Assembly: GCF_010500815.1 (NCBI RefSeq)
Contig: NZ_JAAAMG010000028.1
Coordinates: 1 to 59,444 of the forward strand
From: Jiella pacifica
GTDB taxonomy: Bacteria; Pseudomonadota; Alphaproteobacteria; Rhizobiales; Rhizobiaceae
Length of the DNA: 59,444 bases
Direction: 5' to 3'
The number at the start of each line of letters is the position of its first letter. Within the stretch, counting starts at the first letter, position 1. This document shows, one piece after another, positions 1-7,342 of this stretch. The translations under genes were made by a program, and so were the position numbers. Under the pieces are notes generated by a model. The model saw nothing but the letters and a program-made list of their open reading frames with translations. It ran no database searches and was not told where the DNA came from.

Positions 1-52
1 GGGCCACGAAGCGCAGACGTTCGTCCATGACGGACCTTTCCATCCACGGCAT
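1..52 (-). pseudogene. IS481-type transposase, N-terminal fragment running off the window
   Basis: Reading the minus strand from an ATG at 52 gives MPWMERSVMDERLRFVA before the window ends. This is the characteristic start of IS481-family DDE transposases, where it precedes the CREFGISRKT helix-turn-helix. Only about 17 residues are visible, so whether the rest of the element is intact cannot be judged. The adjacent repeats at 74-120 fit the end of the same element. Family assignment rests on remembered N-terminal wording. Confidence 0.6.
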
Positions 53-73
53 CAACACCTCCCGCAAAGCGAA

Positions 74-120
74 AAGTGTTACCCATGTCTCCGGTACGAA
101 GTGTCACCTATGTCTCAGGT
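74..120. repeat. Tandem end repeats, probably the terminus of the IS481-type element
   Basis: Two 22-bp units starting AAGTGT (74-95 and 99-120) differ at only four positions and recur with a 25-bp period. Both contain the core ATGTCTC. They lie directly upstream of the transposase start at 52, the place where insertion-sequence termini with repeated transposase-binding sites occur. The exact outer boundary is not certain. Confidence 0.5.
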
Positions 121-281
121 CGGGCACAAGGGTTTCCGGAGACCCCTATTTCCCACGGCGACAGGTGCGGCGACAGGTGTTGGTCGTCATAGGGCATGTG
201 AAGCGCCGGTTCAGCCTCACGAAACCGTCGTCTATCATCGTGCGATGATCTTAAATCCCGGGCGAACGGAGGCCCCTCGAC

Positions 282-629
282 ATGACAGACGACCAAAATC
301 CCGAAAAGCTTGGCTTCGTGCCCTACGACGCCGCGGCGGCGATCGCGCTCGTCAAAGCCGTCTTCCCCCGCTCGACCGCAGAACTCCTGCAACAAAGCAC
401 GGGCGTCCCGATGCGAACCGTCACCCGATGGATCAGCGGCGATTCTCGAATTCCCCCGAAGCTGCTCGGCAAGCTCGAGGAACAGCGAAAGCTGCGATCT
501 GAGTTCTCCGACGAGATCCGCTCGCTCTATGAAGAGATGCGCGACGAGGGATTGACTCGACAGGCCGCCAGGTCCGCGATTCTCGAACTCGCGGCGTCCG
601 GGGAATTCGAGCAAATCGACGAAATCTGA
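282..629 (+). CDS. Small putative DNA-binding protein, 115 aa
   Basis: A 115-residue acidic protein not recognised as a named family. Residues 10-60 (a helical stretch with ...LLQQSTGVPMRTVTRWISG...) have the spacing of a helix-turn-helix, with TVTRWISG as the likely recognition helix. The C-terminal half is charged and helical. A GGAGG at 268-272 lies nine bases before the ATG, which supports the start. It is the first gene of a plus-strand series (282-3683) of phage- or plasmid-like character. A DNA-binding role is inferred only from the helix pattern. Confidence 0.6.
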   Translation: MTDDQNPEKLGFVPYDAAAAIALVKAVFPRSTAELLQQSTGVPMRTVTRWISGDSRIPPKLLGKLEEQRKLRSEFSDEIRSLYEEMRDEGLTRQAARSAILELAASGEFEQIDEI

Positions 630-741
630 GGATCCTCGTGAAATCCCTAAAGCCGTCTTAACCGGCGTCTGCTACCACTAGAGCATCCAGACGAGCCCGG
701 GCGATGCAGGCCCAGTCGTCGCCAATCTGGAGGCTTTCCCC

Positions 742-2271
742 ATGAACAACAAGATCGGCCGAATCGTCGGCAAGCGCCGGCCCCAGCCCGTCGATCCCGA
801 CGACATCGACATGCTCGACGTCCTCCATCAGGACGCTCTCGCTCGCGTTTCGCATGCGAGTGACCGTGCCATCCATCTCGCGAATCCCGGGCTCCCCGAC
901 CGCGTCGACGTCGAACGGTCCCGCCTCGTCGTTATCCGCGCCGGCGATGCGTGGGCGCTGGCTGCGCGGAGGATTGCGACGACGCTGATGATGTCGCGGC
1001 CCGGCGAGTTCGCGACGCGGAAAATCGACGGCAGCCCGAGTCCTCTCGAGCCGGCGGCGGTGATCTCGGCTCTCGCTCAAAACGACGCACTTCTCCGCGT
1101 CTGCGACGACGACGAAATCCCGGAAATCCTCCGCCGCCTCGTCGACGTCGAGATCGACGCGAGGGATATCGGCGAGCCCATCATGACCGAGATCCTCCGC
1201 CGGCGTTTCAGTGCTTCCGACGTCCGGTGGCCGGCGGATCTCGTTGCGACGGAGATCGATTGCCGGATGATCGACCTCGCGATCGAGCAGGGGCGGAGCG
1301 CCGGAGACGCGATCGAGATCCTTCGCATCCTCATCGACGATGCCGATCGGCAGGGCAGCAACGCCGAGGCGGAGGCCCCGGAGCCCCGGCGAGAGGAATC
1401 CGACCACAACGATCCTGTCGTCCGCGTCCTGCAGGCGCCGGCCGCCGACGCCCCCGCGACCACGGCGACGAAGGCCATGTGGCAGGCTTGCGGTGCGATT
1501 GCCGGCCGCGACCTGCCTCTCGTCACCGCGATCACCGATCCGACCGCCGCTCTCGTCGATGAGTGGCCGCATGCCGCCGACGTCGTCCGGAAGCTCTTGG
1601 CGACGGTCCGTTTCGGCGAGGTCGTGAGGCTGAAGCCGACCCTCCTCGTCGGCGCGCCCGGCACCGGCAAGACGAGCCTCCTCCAGGCGATCTGCGAGAT
1701 CCTCGACGTCCCGCACGTGATCTTTCCGTGTGCAAGCAGCGGCGACAACAGCTTTGGCGGGACGCCCGCGAGGTGGCATAGCTCGCAGCTTTCGACGCCT
1801 GGTGAAGCGATCCGGCAGCACGGCGTCGCGAATCCCGTGATTGTGCTCGACGAGTTGGAAAAGGCCGGCAGGCATTGGGAAAATGGGAGCCTCGTCGACG
1901 CGCTGCTCCCGATGCTCGAAGCGCACACCGCCCGAGCATACTATGAGGCGGCGATCGACGCCCAGATCGACCTGAGCCACGTGAGTTTCTTGGCGACGGC
2001 GAACACGCTCAGCATTCCGGCGCCGCTGAGGGATCGCTTCGACATTGTCCGCATGCCTGACCCTGGTCCGGAGCACGTCGGCCCGATCGCCCGCAAGATC
2101 GTCGACGACATCCGGCGCCGGCGCGGACTCCTCGATGGCATGATCACGCCGATCGCCCCGGACGAGGAAGAGCTTCTCCGGAGGGCGTGGAAGGGCGGCT
2201 CGTTGCGACAGCTGTCTCGGATCGTCGAGACGCTCGTCGACGGGCGCGATGCATTCGAAATCCGGAATTAG
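742..2271 (+). CDS. Lon-like AAA+ ATPase without a protease domain, 509 aa
   Basis: The C-terminal half is a AAA+ module: Walker A GAPGTGKT near residue 304, Walker B VIVLDELEK near 366, a sensor-1 ATAN, an arginine finger in PLRDRFD and a sensor-2 region GGSLRQLSRIVETL. The arrangement resembles the ATPase core of Lon, but neither the Lon N-domain nor the Ser-Lys protease domain is present. The first ~250 residues are acidic, partly helical and unrecognised. An RBS TGGAGG lies upstream of the ATG. Such protease-less proteins occur in phages and integrative elements and may act as unfoldases or remodelling motors; the role here is inferred. Confidence 0.8.
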   Translation: MNNKIGRIVGKRRPQPVDPDDIDMLDVLHQDALARVSHASDRAIHLANPGLPDRVDVERSRLVVIRAGDAWALAARRIATTLMMSRPGEFATRKIDGSPSPLEPAAVISALAQNDALLRVCDDDEIPEILRRLVDVEIDARDIGEPIMTEILRRRFSASDVRWPADLVATEIDCRMIDLAIEQGRSAGDAIEILRILIDDADRQGSNAEAEAPEPRREESDHNDPVVRVLQAPAADAPATTATKAMWQACGAIAGRDLPLVTAITDPTAALVDEWPHAADVVRKLLATVRFGEVVRLKPTLLVGAPGTGKTSLLQAICEILDVPHVIFPCASSGDNSFGGTPARWHSSQLSTPGEAIRQHGVANPVIVLDELEKAGRHWENGSLVDALLPMLEAHTARAYYEAAIDAQIDLSHVSFLATANTLSIPAPLRDRFDIVRMPDPGPEHVGPIARKIVDDIRRRRGLLDGMITPIAPDEEELLRRAWKGGSLRQLSRIVETLVDGRDAFEIRN

Positions 2272-2290
2272 CGGGCGAAGGAGGCCCATC

Positions 2291-2596
2291 ATGCAGAAGC
2301 AAGAACTCACGATCGAACTCGACGCCGGATTCTACGGGCGCCTAGCGAAGCTCGTGGTCAGCCAGCGCCGGTTGCCCGTCGAGATCGCGGAGGAGGCGGT
2401 CGGTGTCTACGTCGATGCCTTGGCACCCCGCGACGATCAAGAGACCGTGGAGGTGACCCTGCCGGCATCGACCGTCCAGTACTGGACGCTGCGTGCCGAG
2501 CCTCTCTGCCGCTCGGCCGGGCAAAAACTTGCCGTCCACATTCTCTTGAAGACGATCGAAGCGATGCGCGACGACAGCCGCGAGGCAGGCCGATGA
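2291..2596 (+). CDS. Hypothetical protein, 101 aa
   Basis: The start was set at the ATG at 2291 because AAGGAGG (2278-2284) lies just before it; the open frame itself reaches back into the preceding ATPase gene. The protein has two similar beta-then-helix segments (LTIELDAGFYGRLAKLV and VEVTLPASTVQYWTLRA), a pattern compatible with ribbon-helix-helix-like folds, but no family is recognised. It sits between the ATPase and the phosphoesterase and overlaps the latter by four bases, so the three are probably co-translated. Confidence 0.6.
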   Translation: MQKQELTIELDAGFYGRLAKLVVSQRRLPVEIAEEAVGVYVDALAPRDDQETVEVTLPASTVQYWTLRAEPLCRSAGQKLAVHILLKTIEAMRDDSREAGR

Positions 2597-3300
2597 TCAG
2601 AACCTTTTTCACTGCCGACCACCACTTCGGCCACGAAGGCGTCATCCGAATGTCGGGCCGGCCGTTCGCGAGCATCGACGAAATGAATAGGGAGTTGGTT
2701 GCCAGGTGGAACGCCGTCGTCGCGCCCGGTGACACCGTGTGGCACCTTGGCGACTTCTCATACAAGATGCCCATCGTGGACGCGGAGAAGATCTTCCGGC
2801 TGCTGAATGGCCGCAAGTACCTCGTCGTCGGCAACCATGACCGAGCTTCCGTGCGTGAGTGGCCCTGGGAGTCGGTCCACGACCTCCATGAGATTGCCGT
2901 GGACGGCCGGCGCGTCGTCATATGTCATTACCCGCTCGCCGAGTGGCCGGGTTTTTTCCGCGACGCGATCCACCTCTTCGGACACGTCCACGGCAATCGG
3001 CAGGTCGCGGGCGCCGTGGATGTTGGCGTCGACAACTGGGATTTCCGGCCCGTCAGCCTCGACGAGATCCTTGCCCGCCGGACGCCGCCGCCGATCCCGA
3101 CGAGGACGCTCGAGGCGTGGGAGCGGTCGTTCATCGAACAGGCGAAGGCCGAGGCCGAGAGGCGGGCGCTCGACGAGGTCCTTGGCCAGCGCGTCGATCA
3201 GTCCGGCTGGCGGATCGCGAGACGCGTCGCCGATCTTTCCGACGACGAGATGCGGGCGATCCTCGACGCTCGCGTCCCGGATGGGGGAGACGACAAATGA
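2593..3300 (+). CDS. Calcineurin-like metallophosphoesterase, phage type, 235 aa
   Basis: Residues 1-150 carry the metallophosphoesterase signature: TADHHFGH near the N terminus, LGDFS, GNHD, CHYP and GHVHG, which supply the two-metal ligands of the calcineurin-like fold. The remaining ~80 residues form a charged helical tail. Proteins of this short type are frequent in phages and plasmids; the substrate is unknown. Start and stop overlap the neighbouring genes (ATGA at 2593 and at 3297), indicating translational coupling. Confidence 0.85.
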   Translation: MIRTFFTADHHFGHEGVIRMSGRPFASIDEMNRELVARWNAVVAPGDTVWHLGDFSYKMPIVDAEKIFRLLNGRKYLVVGNHDRASVREWPWESVHDLHEIAVDGRRVVICHYPLAEWPGFFRDAIHLFGHVHGNRQVAGAVDVGVDNWDFRPVSLDEILARRTPPPIPTRTLEAWERSFIEQAKAEAERRALDEVLGQRVDQSGWRIARRVADLSDDEMRAILDARVPDGGDDK

Positions 3301-3683
3301 TGCGCGTCCTCTTCATCACCCTCGCGATCGCCGCCCTCGCCACGCCGGCCCTCTCGGCCGATCGGTTCTCCGGCTACTACAATCGCGAATGCGGCACCCG
3401 CCATGTCTGCGACCTCCGGATCGACCGAACCGGACCGACGCGATGGCGAGTTACCTGGGAGCCGTTCGTCTGGCGCGGCGACAGCAAGCCGGTCTGTCGG
3501 CGTGAATTCTCGGCCCAGATCGGCGGGCCGGCTGGAACCTTCATCGACGGCATCGCGCATGGAAAGGTCGGCGGCGGGTTGGTCGGGATCGTCGATCGCG
3601 GTCTCGGAAAGCTGGAGGTCAGGACGGACGGAGGGTGCGCGGGGATCTTGATGGGCGGCACGTATGAGGCGGTCGGCGACTGA
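3297..3683 (+). CDS. Small secreted protein with signal peptide, 128 aa
   Basis: The protein begins with a clear Sec signal peptide (MMRVLFITLAIAALATPALSA), so the mature protein is predicted to be periplasmic. The mature part is about 107 residues, has four or more cysteines (ECGTRHVC, PVC, GGC) and mixed beta character, and is not recognised. It starts inside the stop of the phosphoesterase; the next codon, at 3300, is also an ATG. It is the last gene of the plus-strand series. Confidence 0.65.
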   Translation: MMRVLFITLAIAALATPALSADRFSGYYNRECGTRHVCDLRIDRTGPTRWRVTWEPFVWRGDSKPVCRREFSAQIGGPAGTFIDGIAHGKVGGGLVGIVDRGLGKLEVRTDGGCAGILMGGTYEAVGD

Positions 3684-3793
3684 GGCGGCAGGGGCGGGCT
3701 ATTATGGGTTATTGGCGGTTTTCGCAAATAAGCGAGAATAGGAAAGCCCTCTGACGCCACTCCGGGGGCTTCGGTCGTTCAGGGACCGGGTGG

Positions 3794-3979
3794 TCACCTC
3801 CGGTTGTCGTCGTGCTCCCGATGAGCGGCGGCAAGCGCTTCCAGTCCGGCGTCGGAAAGGGCGCCGTAGCCGAGCCGGCGGACGACTTGGACGAGCAGCT
3901 CAGTCGCAGTCTCCTCGCTGCCGGCGTCGCCCGGGATGCCGTCGAGCATTTCTATCGTGCGGATGTCCTTCTCACGCAT
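3794..3979 (-). CDS. Small hypothetical protein, 61 aa
   Basis: MREKDIRTIEMLDGIPG... is an acidic helical protein of unknown function. A GAGGA Shine-Dalgarno lies seven bases before its ATG on the minus strand. It was preferred over the longer plus-strand frame covering it because that frame lacks an RBS and has no family-like wording. It probably forms a short minus-strand unit with the 28-residue ORF upstream. Confidence 0.5.
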   Translation of the reverse strand: MREKDIRTIEMLDGIPGDAGSEETATELLVQVVRRLGYGALSDAGLEALAAAHREHDDNRR

Positions 3980-4023
3980 AGTGAATCCTCATTAGTCGTT
4001 GACGAGCGTCTGGCGCTCCCGGA

Positions 4024-4043
4024 GCGGCTCCCGCAAGAGCCGC
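4024..4043. other. Perfect 7-bp inverted repeat between two tiny genes
   Basis: GCGGCTC and GAGCCGC pair around a CCGCAA loop. There is no following T-run, so this may be an attenuator or RNA-stability element rather than an intrinsic terminator. Confidence 0.4.
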
Positions 4044-4053
4044 CCAAGGCGCG

Positions 4054-4140
4054 TCAGGCGACGCCGAGATCCCGCGCCATCAGCGGGAGGGAGGTGGTCC
4101 GGTTGTCGATCCAGTACCGAGGGGCGGTCTTCGGTGGCAT
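4054..4140 (-). CDS. Possible 28-residue peptide
   Basis: The minus strand encodes a 28-residue reading frame starting MPPKTAPRYWIDNRTT and ending DLGVA, preceded by AGGAG seven bases before the ATG. The good RBS is the main support. The peptide is basic at its N terminus, and no function is recognised. It could be a truncated gene start instead of an independent peptide. Confidence 0.35.
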   Translation of the reverse strand: MPPKTAPRYWIDNRTTSLPLMARDLGVA

Positions 4141-4327
4141 CGGGCGGCTCCTGAGTCGTTTCTGCACGTTAGCGTATGTTCTTGTTATGTTCCATATCAG
4201 CATGCGTCGTTGGCTTGGTGCGAATTATTTTAGGTTGAAGTTGCGACCGTTTAGCCGGGATTAACGATTTCATCTGCAATTATAATCCGTTGTCTTTATT
4301 ACATTTACGCAACGGTAACTGCCTGAC

Positions 4328-6013
4328 ATGCTGAGCCTTCACACGAACACGTCGTCGATTTCTAGCCTTCAGACGCTTAGGACAATTTCGTCTGCAGAAG
4401 AGACGGCACAAGGTGCAGTTGCAACCGGACTGCGCGTGGCCGACGCCGAAGATAATGCCGCATTCTGGTCAATAGCGACGACCATGCGCTCGGACTCCTC
4501 AACAACCGCTGCGGTCCGAGACACGCTGGGCCTCGGAAGTGCCATGGTTGATACGGCTTATCAGGGCCTCTCCTCGGCAAAAGACCTGGTATCCGCATAC
4601 AAAGCCAGGCTCCTTGCCGCAAAAACCGATGGCGTCGATCGCGAGAAAATCCAAACGGAACTCGACCAGATCTACAAGCAGATCGAAAGCGTCGCCGATT
4701 CCGCGAGCTTTTCCGGCGTGAACTGGCTTTCGACCGACCTCTCGATGAGTTTGAAGGACATTGGCGACCGGACGACGTCGATCACGGCTTCGATCTCGAG
4801 GACGGCGAGCGGGATCTCGCTTGGCTCAATGTCCGTCGATTTGAATGCCCTCGCGCTCATCAACACCGGCGGCGGCGGCCTCCTGCAGAAAGACTCGGGC
4901 GAATTGGGCGATATCGGCGGCTTCAGCACTGTCAATGTCACCGGGACCGGTCACAACGGCCACGACGACTTCGCCTTCACCGGTCCCGGCACATTGTCGG
5001 CTTCGGACACGATCACCTTCGACATTCTAGTCGACGACAGTCCGGTGGAGGCGGGTGATCTCTATACCGTCGTGATCGATCGGGCTCGCGTCGATGCTGC
5101 CCTCGGTGTCGGCGTTGCCGGAACGATCTCGACGGTTTCTGACTGGGAAGCGGTCTTAGACAGCGCATTCACCGCGCAGGGTATCGACGCCCGGGCCGGC
5201 GGGTTTCACTGGTCTTCCGGTCCGCTGGAGATCTCATCCACAGAGACGTCGGGCCATCCAGGATCGAGCATTACGATCTCGAACGTGGTCTCGACGATCG
5301 GTTCGAACTTTGCGTTCGGTCTCGAAGCCGGACCTCATTTTGAGCACGATAACATGCAGGCAACCGGCACGATGTCGTTCACCAGCGCGTTCACGATGCC
5401 CTCGAACGTCACAGTGATGTTTGACGTCGGGATCGGCTCCGGCGGTCCCTCGACCAAGACGATCGATCGCGACGTCGTGAACACCGCGCTCGGGCGCTCA
5501 GACGCTACGGTATCTTCCGCGGCAGAACTTGCGCAGGTCATCGAATTCGCCGCTTCCGGTTCTGGCCTCGTTGCGACCGCCAGCGGAAGCATGATCGAGT
5601 TCACCGGCGACCCGGCGATGTACGACATTTACGGGAATAACGCCGCGGCGGTCTACGTAGGGAACATCCGGACGAGCGAGGGATACTTGTTGACGTTTGA
5701 TCTAGCGGACGTCGACGTGACATCGTCGAGCGCCGACATTGACGACTACATCGTCGGCGTCGACTACATGCTCGAGCAGATTACTGACGCTGCTGCCGGC
5801 TTGGGCGCAATCCAGAACCGCATCGACGTCCAGACGACCTTCATCGACGCGTCGATCGACCGAATGGATGCCGGCGTGGGCAGGCTCGTCGACGCGGATC
5901 TCGAAGAAGAGTCGACGAGGCTTAAGGCTCTGGAGACGCAGAAGTCGCTTGGCCTCCAGGCGTTGTCGATCGCAAACGCGTCTTCCTCTGTCATCTCGCA
6001 GCTGTTCCGGTGA
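4328..6013 (+). CDS. Flagellin with an enlarged, internally duplicated variable domain, 561 aa
   Basis: The N-terminal D0/D1 region (residues 1-165: SSLQTLRTISSAEETAQG, EDNAAFWSIATTMRSDSST) and the C-terminal D1/D0 region (last ~85 residues: DADLEEESTRLKALETQKSLG, ending SSVISQLFR) match alphaproteobacterial flagellins. Between them are about 310 residues with two diverged copies of a beta-rich unit (near residues 205-335 and 345-465). No hook, chaperone or FlaF/FlbT genes are nearby, so the gene is an orphan. The upstream region is AT-rich with only a weak RBS. The product would be exported by the flagellar type III system. Confidence 0.9.
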   Translation: MLSLHTNTSSISSLQTLRTISSAEETAQGAVATGLRVADAEDNAAFWSIATTMRSDSSTTAAVRDTLGLGSAMVDTAYQGLSSAKDLVSAYKARLLAAKTDGVDREKIQTELDQIYKQIESVADSASFSGVNWLSTDLSMSLKDIGDRTTSITASISRTASGISLGSMSVDLNALALINTGGGGLLQKDSGELGDIGGFSTVNVTGTGHNGHDDFAFTGPGTLSASDTITFDILVDDSPVEAGDLYTVVIDRARVDAALGVGVAGTISTVSDWEAVLDSAFTAQGIDARAGGFHWSSGPLEISSTETSGHPGSSITISNVVSTIGSNFAFGLEAGPHFEHDNMQATGTMSFTSAFTMPSNVTVMFDVGIGSGGPSTKTIDRDVVNTALGRSDATVSSAAELAQVIEFAASGSGLVATASGSMIEFTGDPAMYDIYGNNAAAVYVGNIRTSEGYLLTFDLADVDVTSSSADIDDYIVGVDYMLEQITDAAAGLGAIQNRIDVQTTFIDASIDRMDAGVGRLVDADLEEESTRLKALETQKSLGLQALSIANASSSVISQLFR

Positions 6014-6014
6014 T

Positions 6015-6424
6015 GGAAACAGCGTCTCACGGACCATGACCACAGCATCTGCCGCTCGAGATACAGGGGCGCCGTGTCGGACGGGCCTTGATAGCCGCTC
6101 TGGCGGGCGATCTCCTGCCTGACCTGCGCCCACAATTTTCTGTCCGCCGGCTCCGCATCGCCTCGGGTTCGGGCGGTGAGCCAGGCATGGTCGGGCGGCA
6201 TCTCCAGAAGGAGGCGGCCGGCCTCGGCGACGGCGCGGCGGCGAAGCTGGCGGCGGGCGTCGAGGGTGCGGAGAAGGCGGGCGAACATAACCGAGGATAG
6301 CACGACGCGCCGGGTTTCCGGTGCCGACCTAATCCTCCATCATCCCGAACCTTGGAGCCGAAATCGAACTTTTCAGCGTCCTCGAGCGCGGTGTCGATGA
6401 CCGCGTGCGCTTTTTCGTCGGACA
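6015..6424 (-). pseudogene. Broken or truncated minus-strand gene(s) at the island edge
   Basis: From an ATG at 6424 with a strong GGGAGGA RBS the minus strand reads MSDEKAHAVIDTALEDAEKF for about 40 plausible residues, then loses coding character near 6310. A second frame opening at GTG 6303 (or ATG 6288) reads MFARLLRTLDARRQ and on to about YLERQMLWSWSV near 6030, after which it is simply antisense to the flagellin. This suggests one or two host genes hit by a frameshift and truncated where the flagellin module begins. The function is not recognised. Confidence 0.4.
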
Positions 6425-6442
6425 TTGTGTTCCTCCCAACCA

Positions 6443-6476
6443 GTATGTACGAACAAACTGGAATGTCCGAACATAC
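6443..6476. promoter_or_regulatory. Candidate GntR operator between divergent genes
   Basis: Two direct repeats, ATGTACGAACAAAC (6445-6458) and ATGTCCGAACATAC (6463-6476), lie 18 bp apart, and the outer arms GTATGTACG and CGAACATAC form an 8-of-9 inverted repeat. The site sits about 60 bp upstream of the GntR gene and just upstream of the truncated minus-strand gene, a typical place for an autoregulatory site. Binding is inferred. Confidence 0.45.
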
Positions 6477-6535
6477 GCGGGTCTTGCGACGAGTCAACCG
6501 TCCTGACACGGTCGTCGGTTCATGGAGAATCATGG

Positions 6536-7258
6536 ATGTCGTTCCGCCCGATTTACGCCGAACTTGCTGACGAGCTGATCTGCGGCATACAGAACGGGAC
6601 GTTCCCAGTGGGGGCGCTTCTGCCGACGGAAGTGGAGATCGCGCGTGAGCGCCAGCTCAGCCGTTCGACTGTGCGCGCCGCCTTGAACCGGCTGGTTACG
6701 CTCGGCCTGGTGACGCGCCAGAAGGGTGTCGGGACCCGTGTCGCCTCCAGCGTCGGACATTCGAGCTACGATGCTTCGACGACGTCGATCGAGGAGCTGG
6801 TCCATTTCGGCGCCGCGACCGACAGGCTGATCTTGAGCCGCGAGGAAATCGTTTCCGACGATCGTCTCGCGGCGCGCCTGGGCTTTCGACCGGGGACGCG
6901 ATGGATCCTTGTGAAAGCCCTGCCTTCGGATTTCCTCTCAAACGACCCGCCGATCTGCTGGACGGACAATTACATCGAGCCGCGCTACGCCGACGCCCTC
7001 GACGGCCTGGAAGGCTATCGCGGGCTGATTGCCGACCGGATCGCGGAGCGGCACGGCGTCGTCGTCGACGAAGTGGTCCAGGTGATCCGACCGACGGTCC
7101 TGAGCGATGTTGTGGCCGACATGCTCGACGCCGTGCCCGGTTCGCCTGCCCTCGATATCATCCGACGGTACAGCTCCGCCGGCACGATCGTCTATGTCAG
7201 TGCCAGCCAGCACCCGGCCGATCGGTTCGAGTACCGCATGTCACTGCGTCGCCGCTGA
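6536..7258 (+). CDS. GntR-family regulator with UTRA effector domain (HutC type), 240 aa
   Basis: The start at ATG 6536 follows GGAGA at 6524-6528 and gives MSFRPIYAELADELICGIQNG; the longer open frame adds residues without homologous wording. Residues 5-70 form a winged helix with the GntR motif LPTEVEIARERQLSRSTVRAAL. Residues 95-235 have a UTRA-like ligand-binding pattern. It lies convergent with, and only 84 bp from, the ATPase gene ending the ABC operon. By analogy with FrlR or NagR it may respond to a phosphorylated sugar; that is inference. Confidence 0.85.
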   Translation: MSFRPIYAELADELICGIQNGTFPVGALLPTEVEIARERQLSRSTVRAALNRLVTLGLVTRQKGVGTRVASSVGHSSYDASTTSIEELVHFGAATDRLILSREEIVSDDRLAARLGFRPGTRWILVKALPSDFLSNDPPICWTDNYIEPRYADALDGLEGYRGLIADRIAERHGVVVDEVVQVIRPTVLSDVVADMLDAVPGSPALDIIRRYSSAGTIVYVSASQHPADRFEYRMSLRRR

Positions 7259-7342
7259 AACTGCCGGCTCAGTTCCAAGTCATACCAACCGCCCTAACCG
7301 TTAACCGATGCCCACGATCGTCATGCAGCGGCGACTCGAGTG

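Noticed and set aside
658-2310. A 550-codon minus-strand frame opposite the AAA+ ATPase
   Set aside because: Arg/Asp-rich low-information wording without motifs; the plus strand has complete Walker A/B and sensor motifs.
3744-3771. AAGCCC/GGGCTT inverted repeat after the secreted-protein gene as a terminator
   Set aside because: The stem is only 6 bp with a loop of about 16 bases and no T-run, so it is too weak to claim.
3812-4264. A 150-codon plus-strand frame covering the two tiny minus-strand genes
   Set aside because: No RBS, no family-like wording, and it runs into the AT-rich flagellin promoter region.
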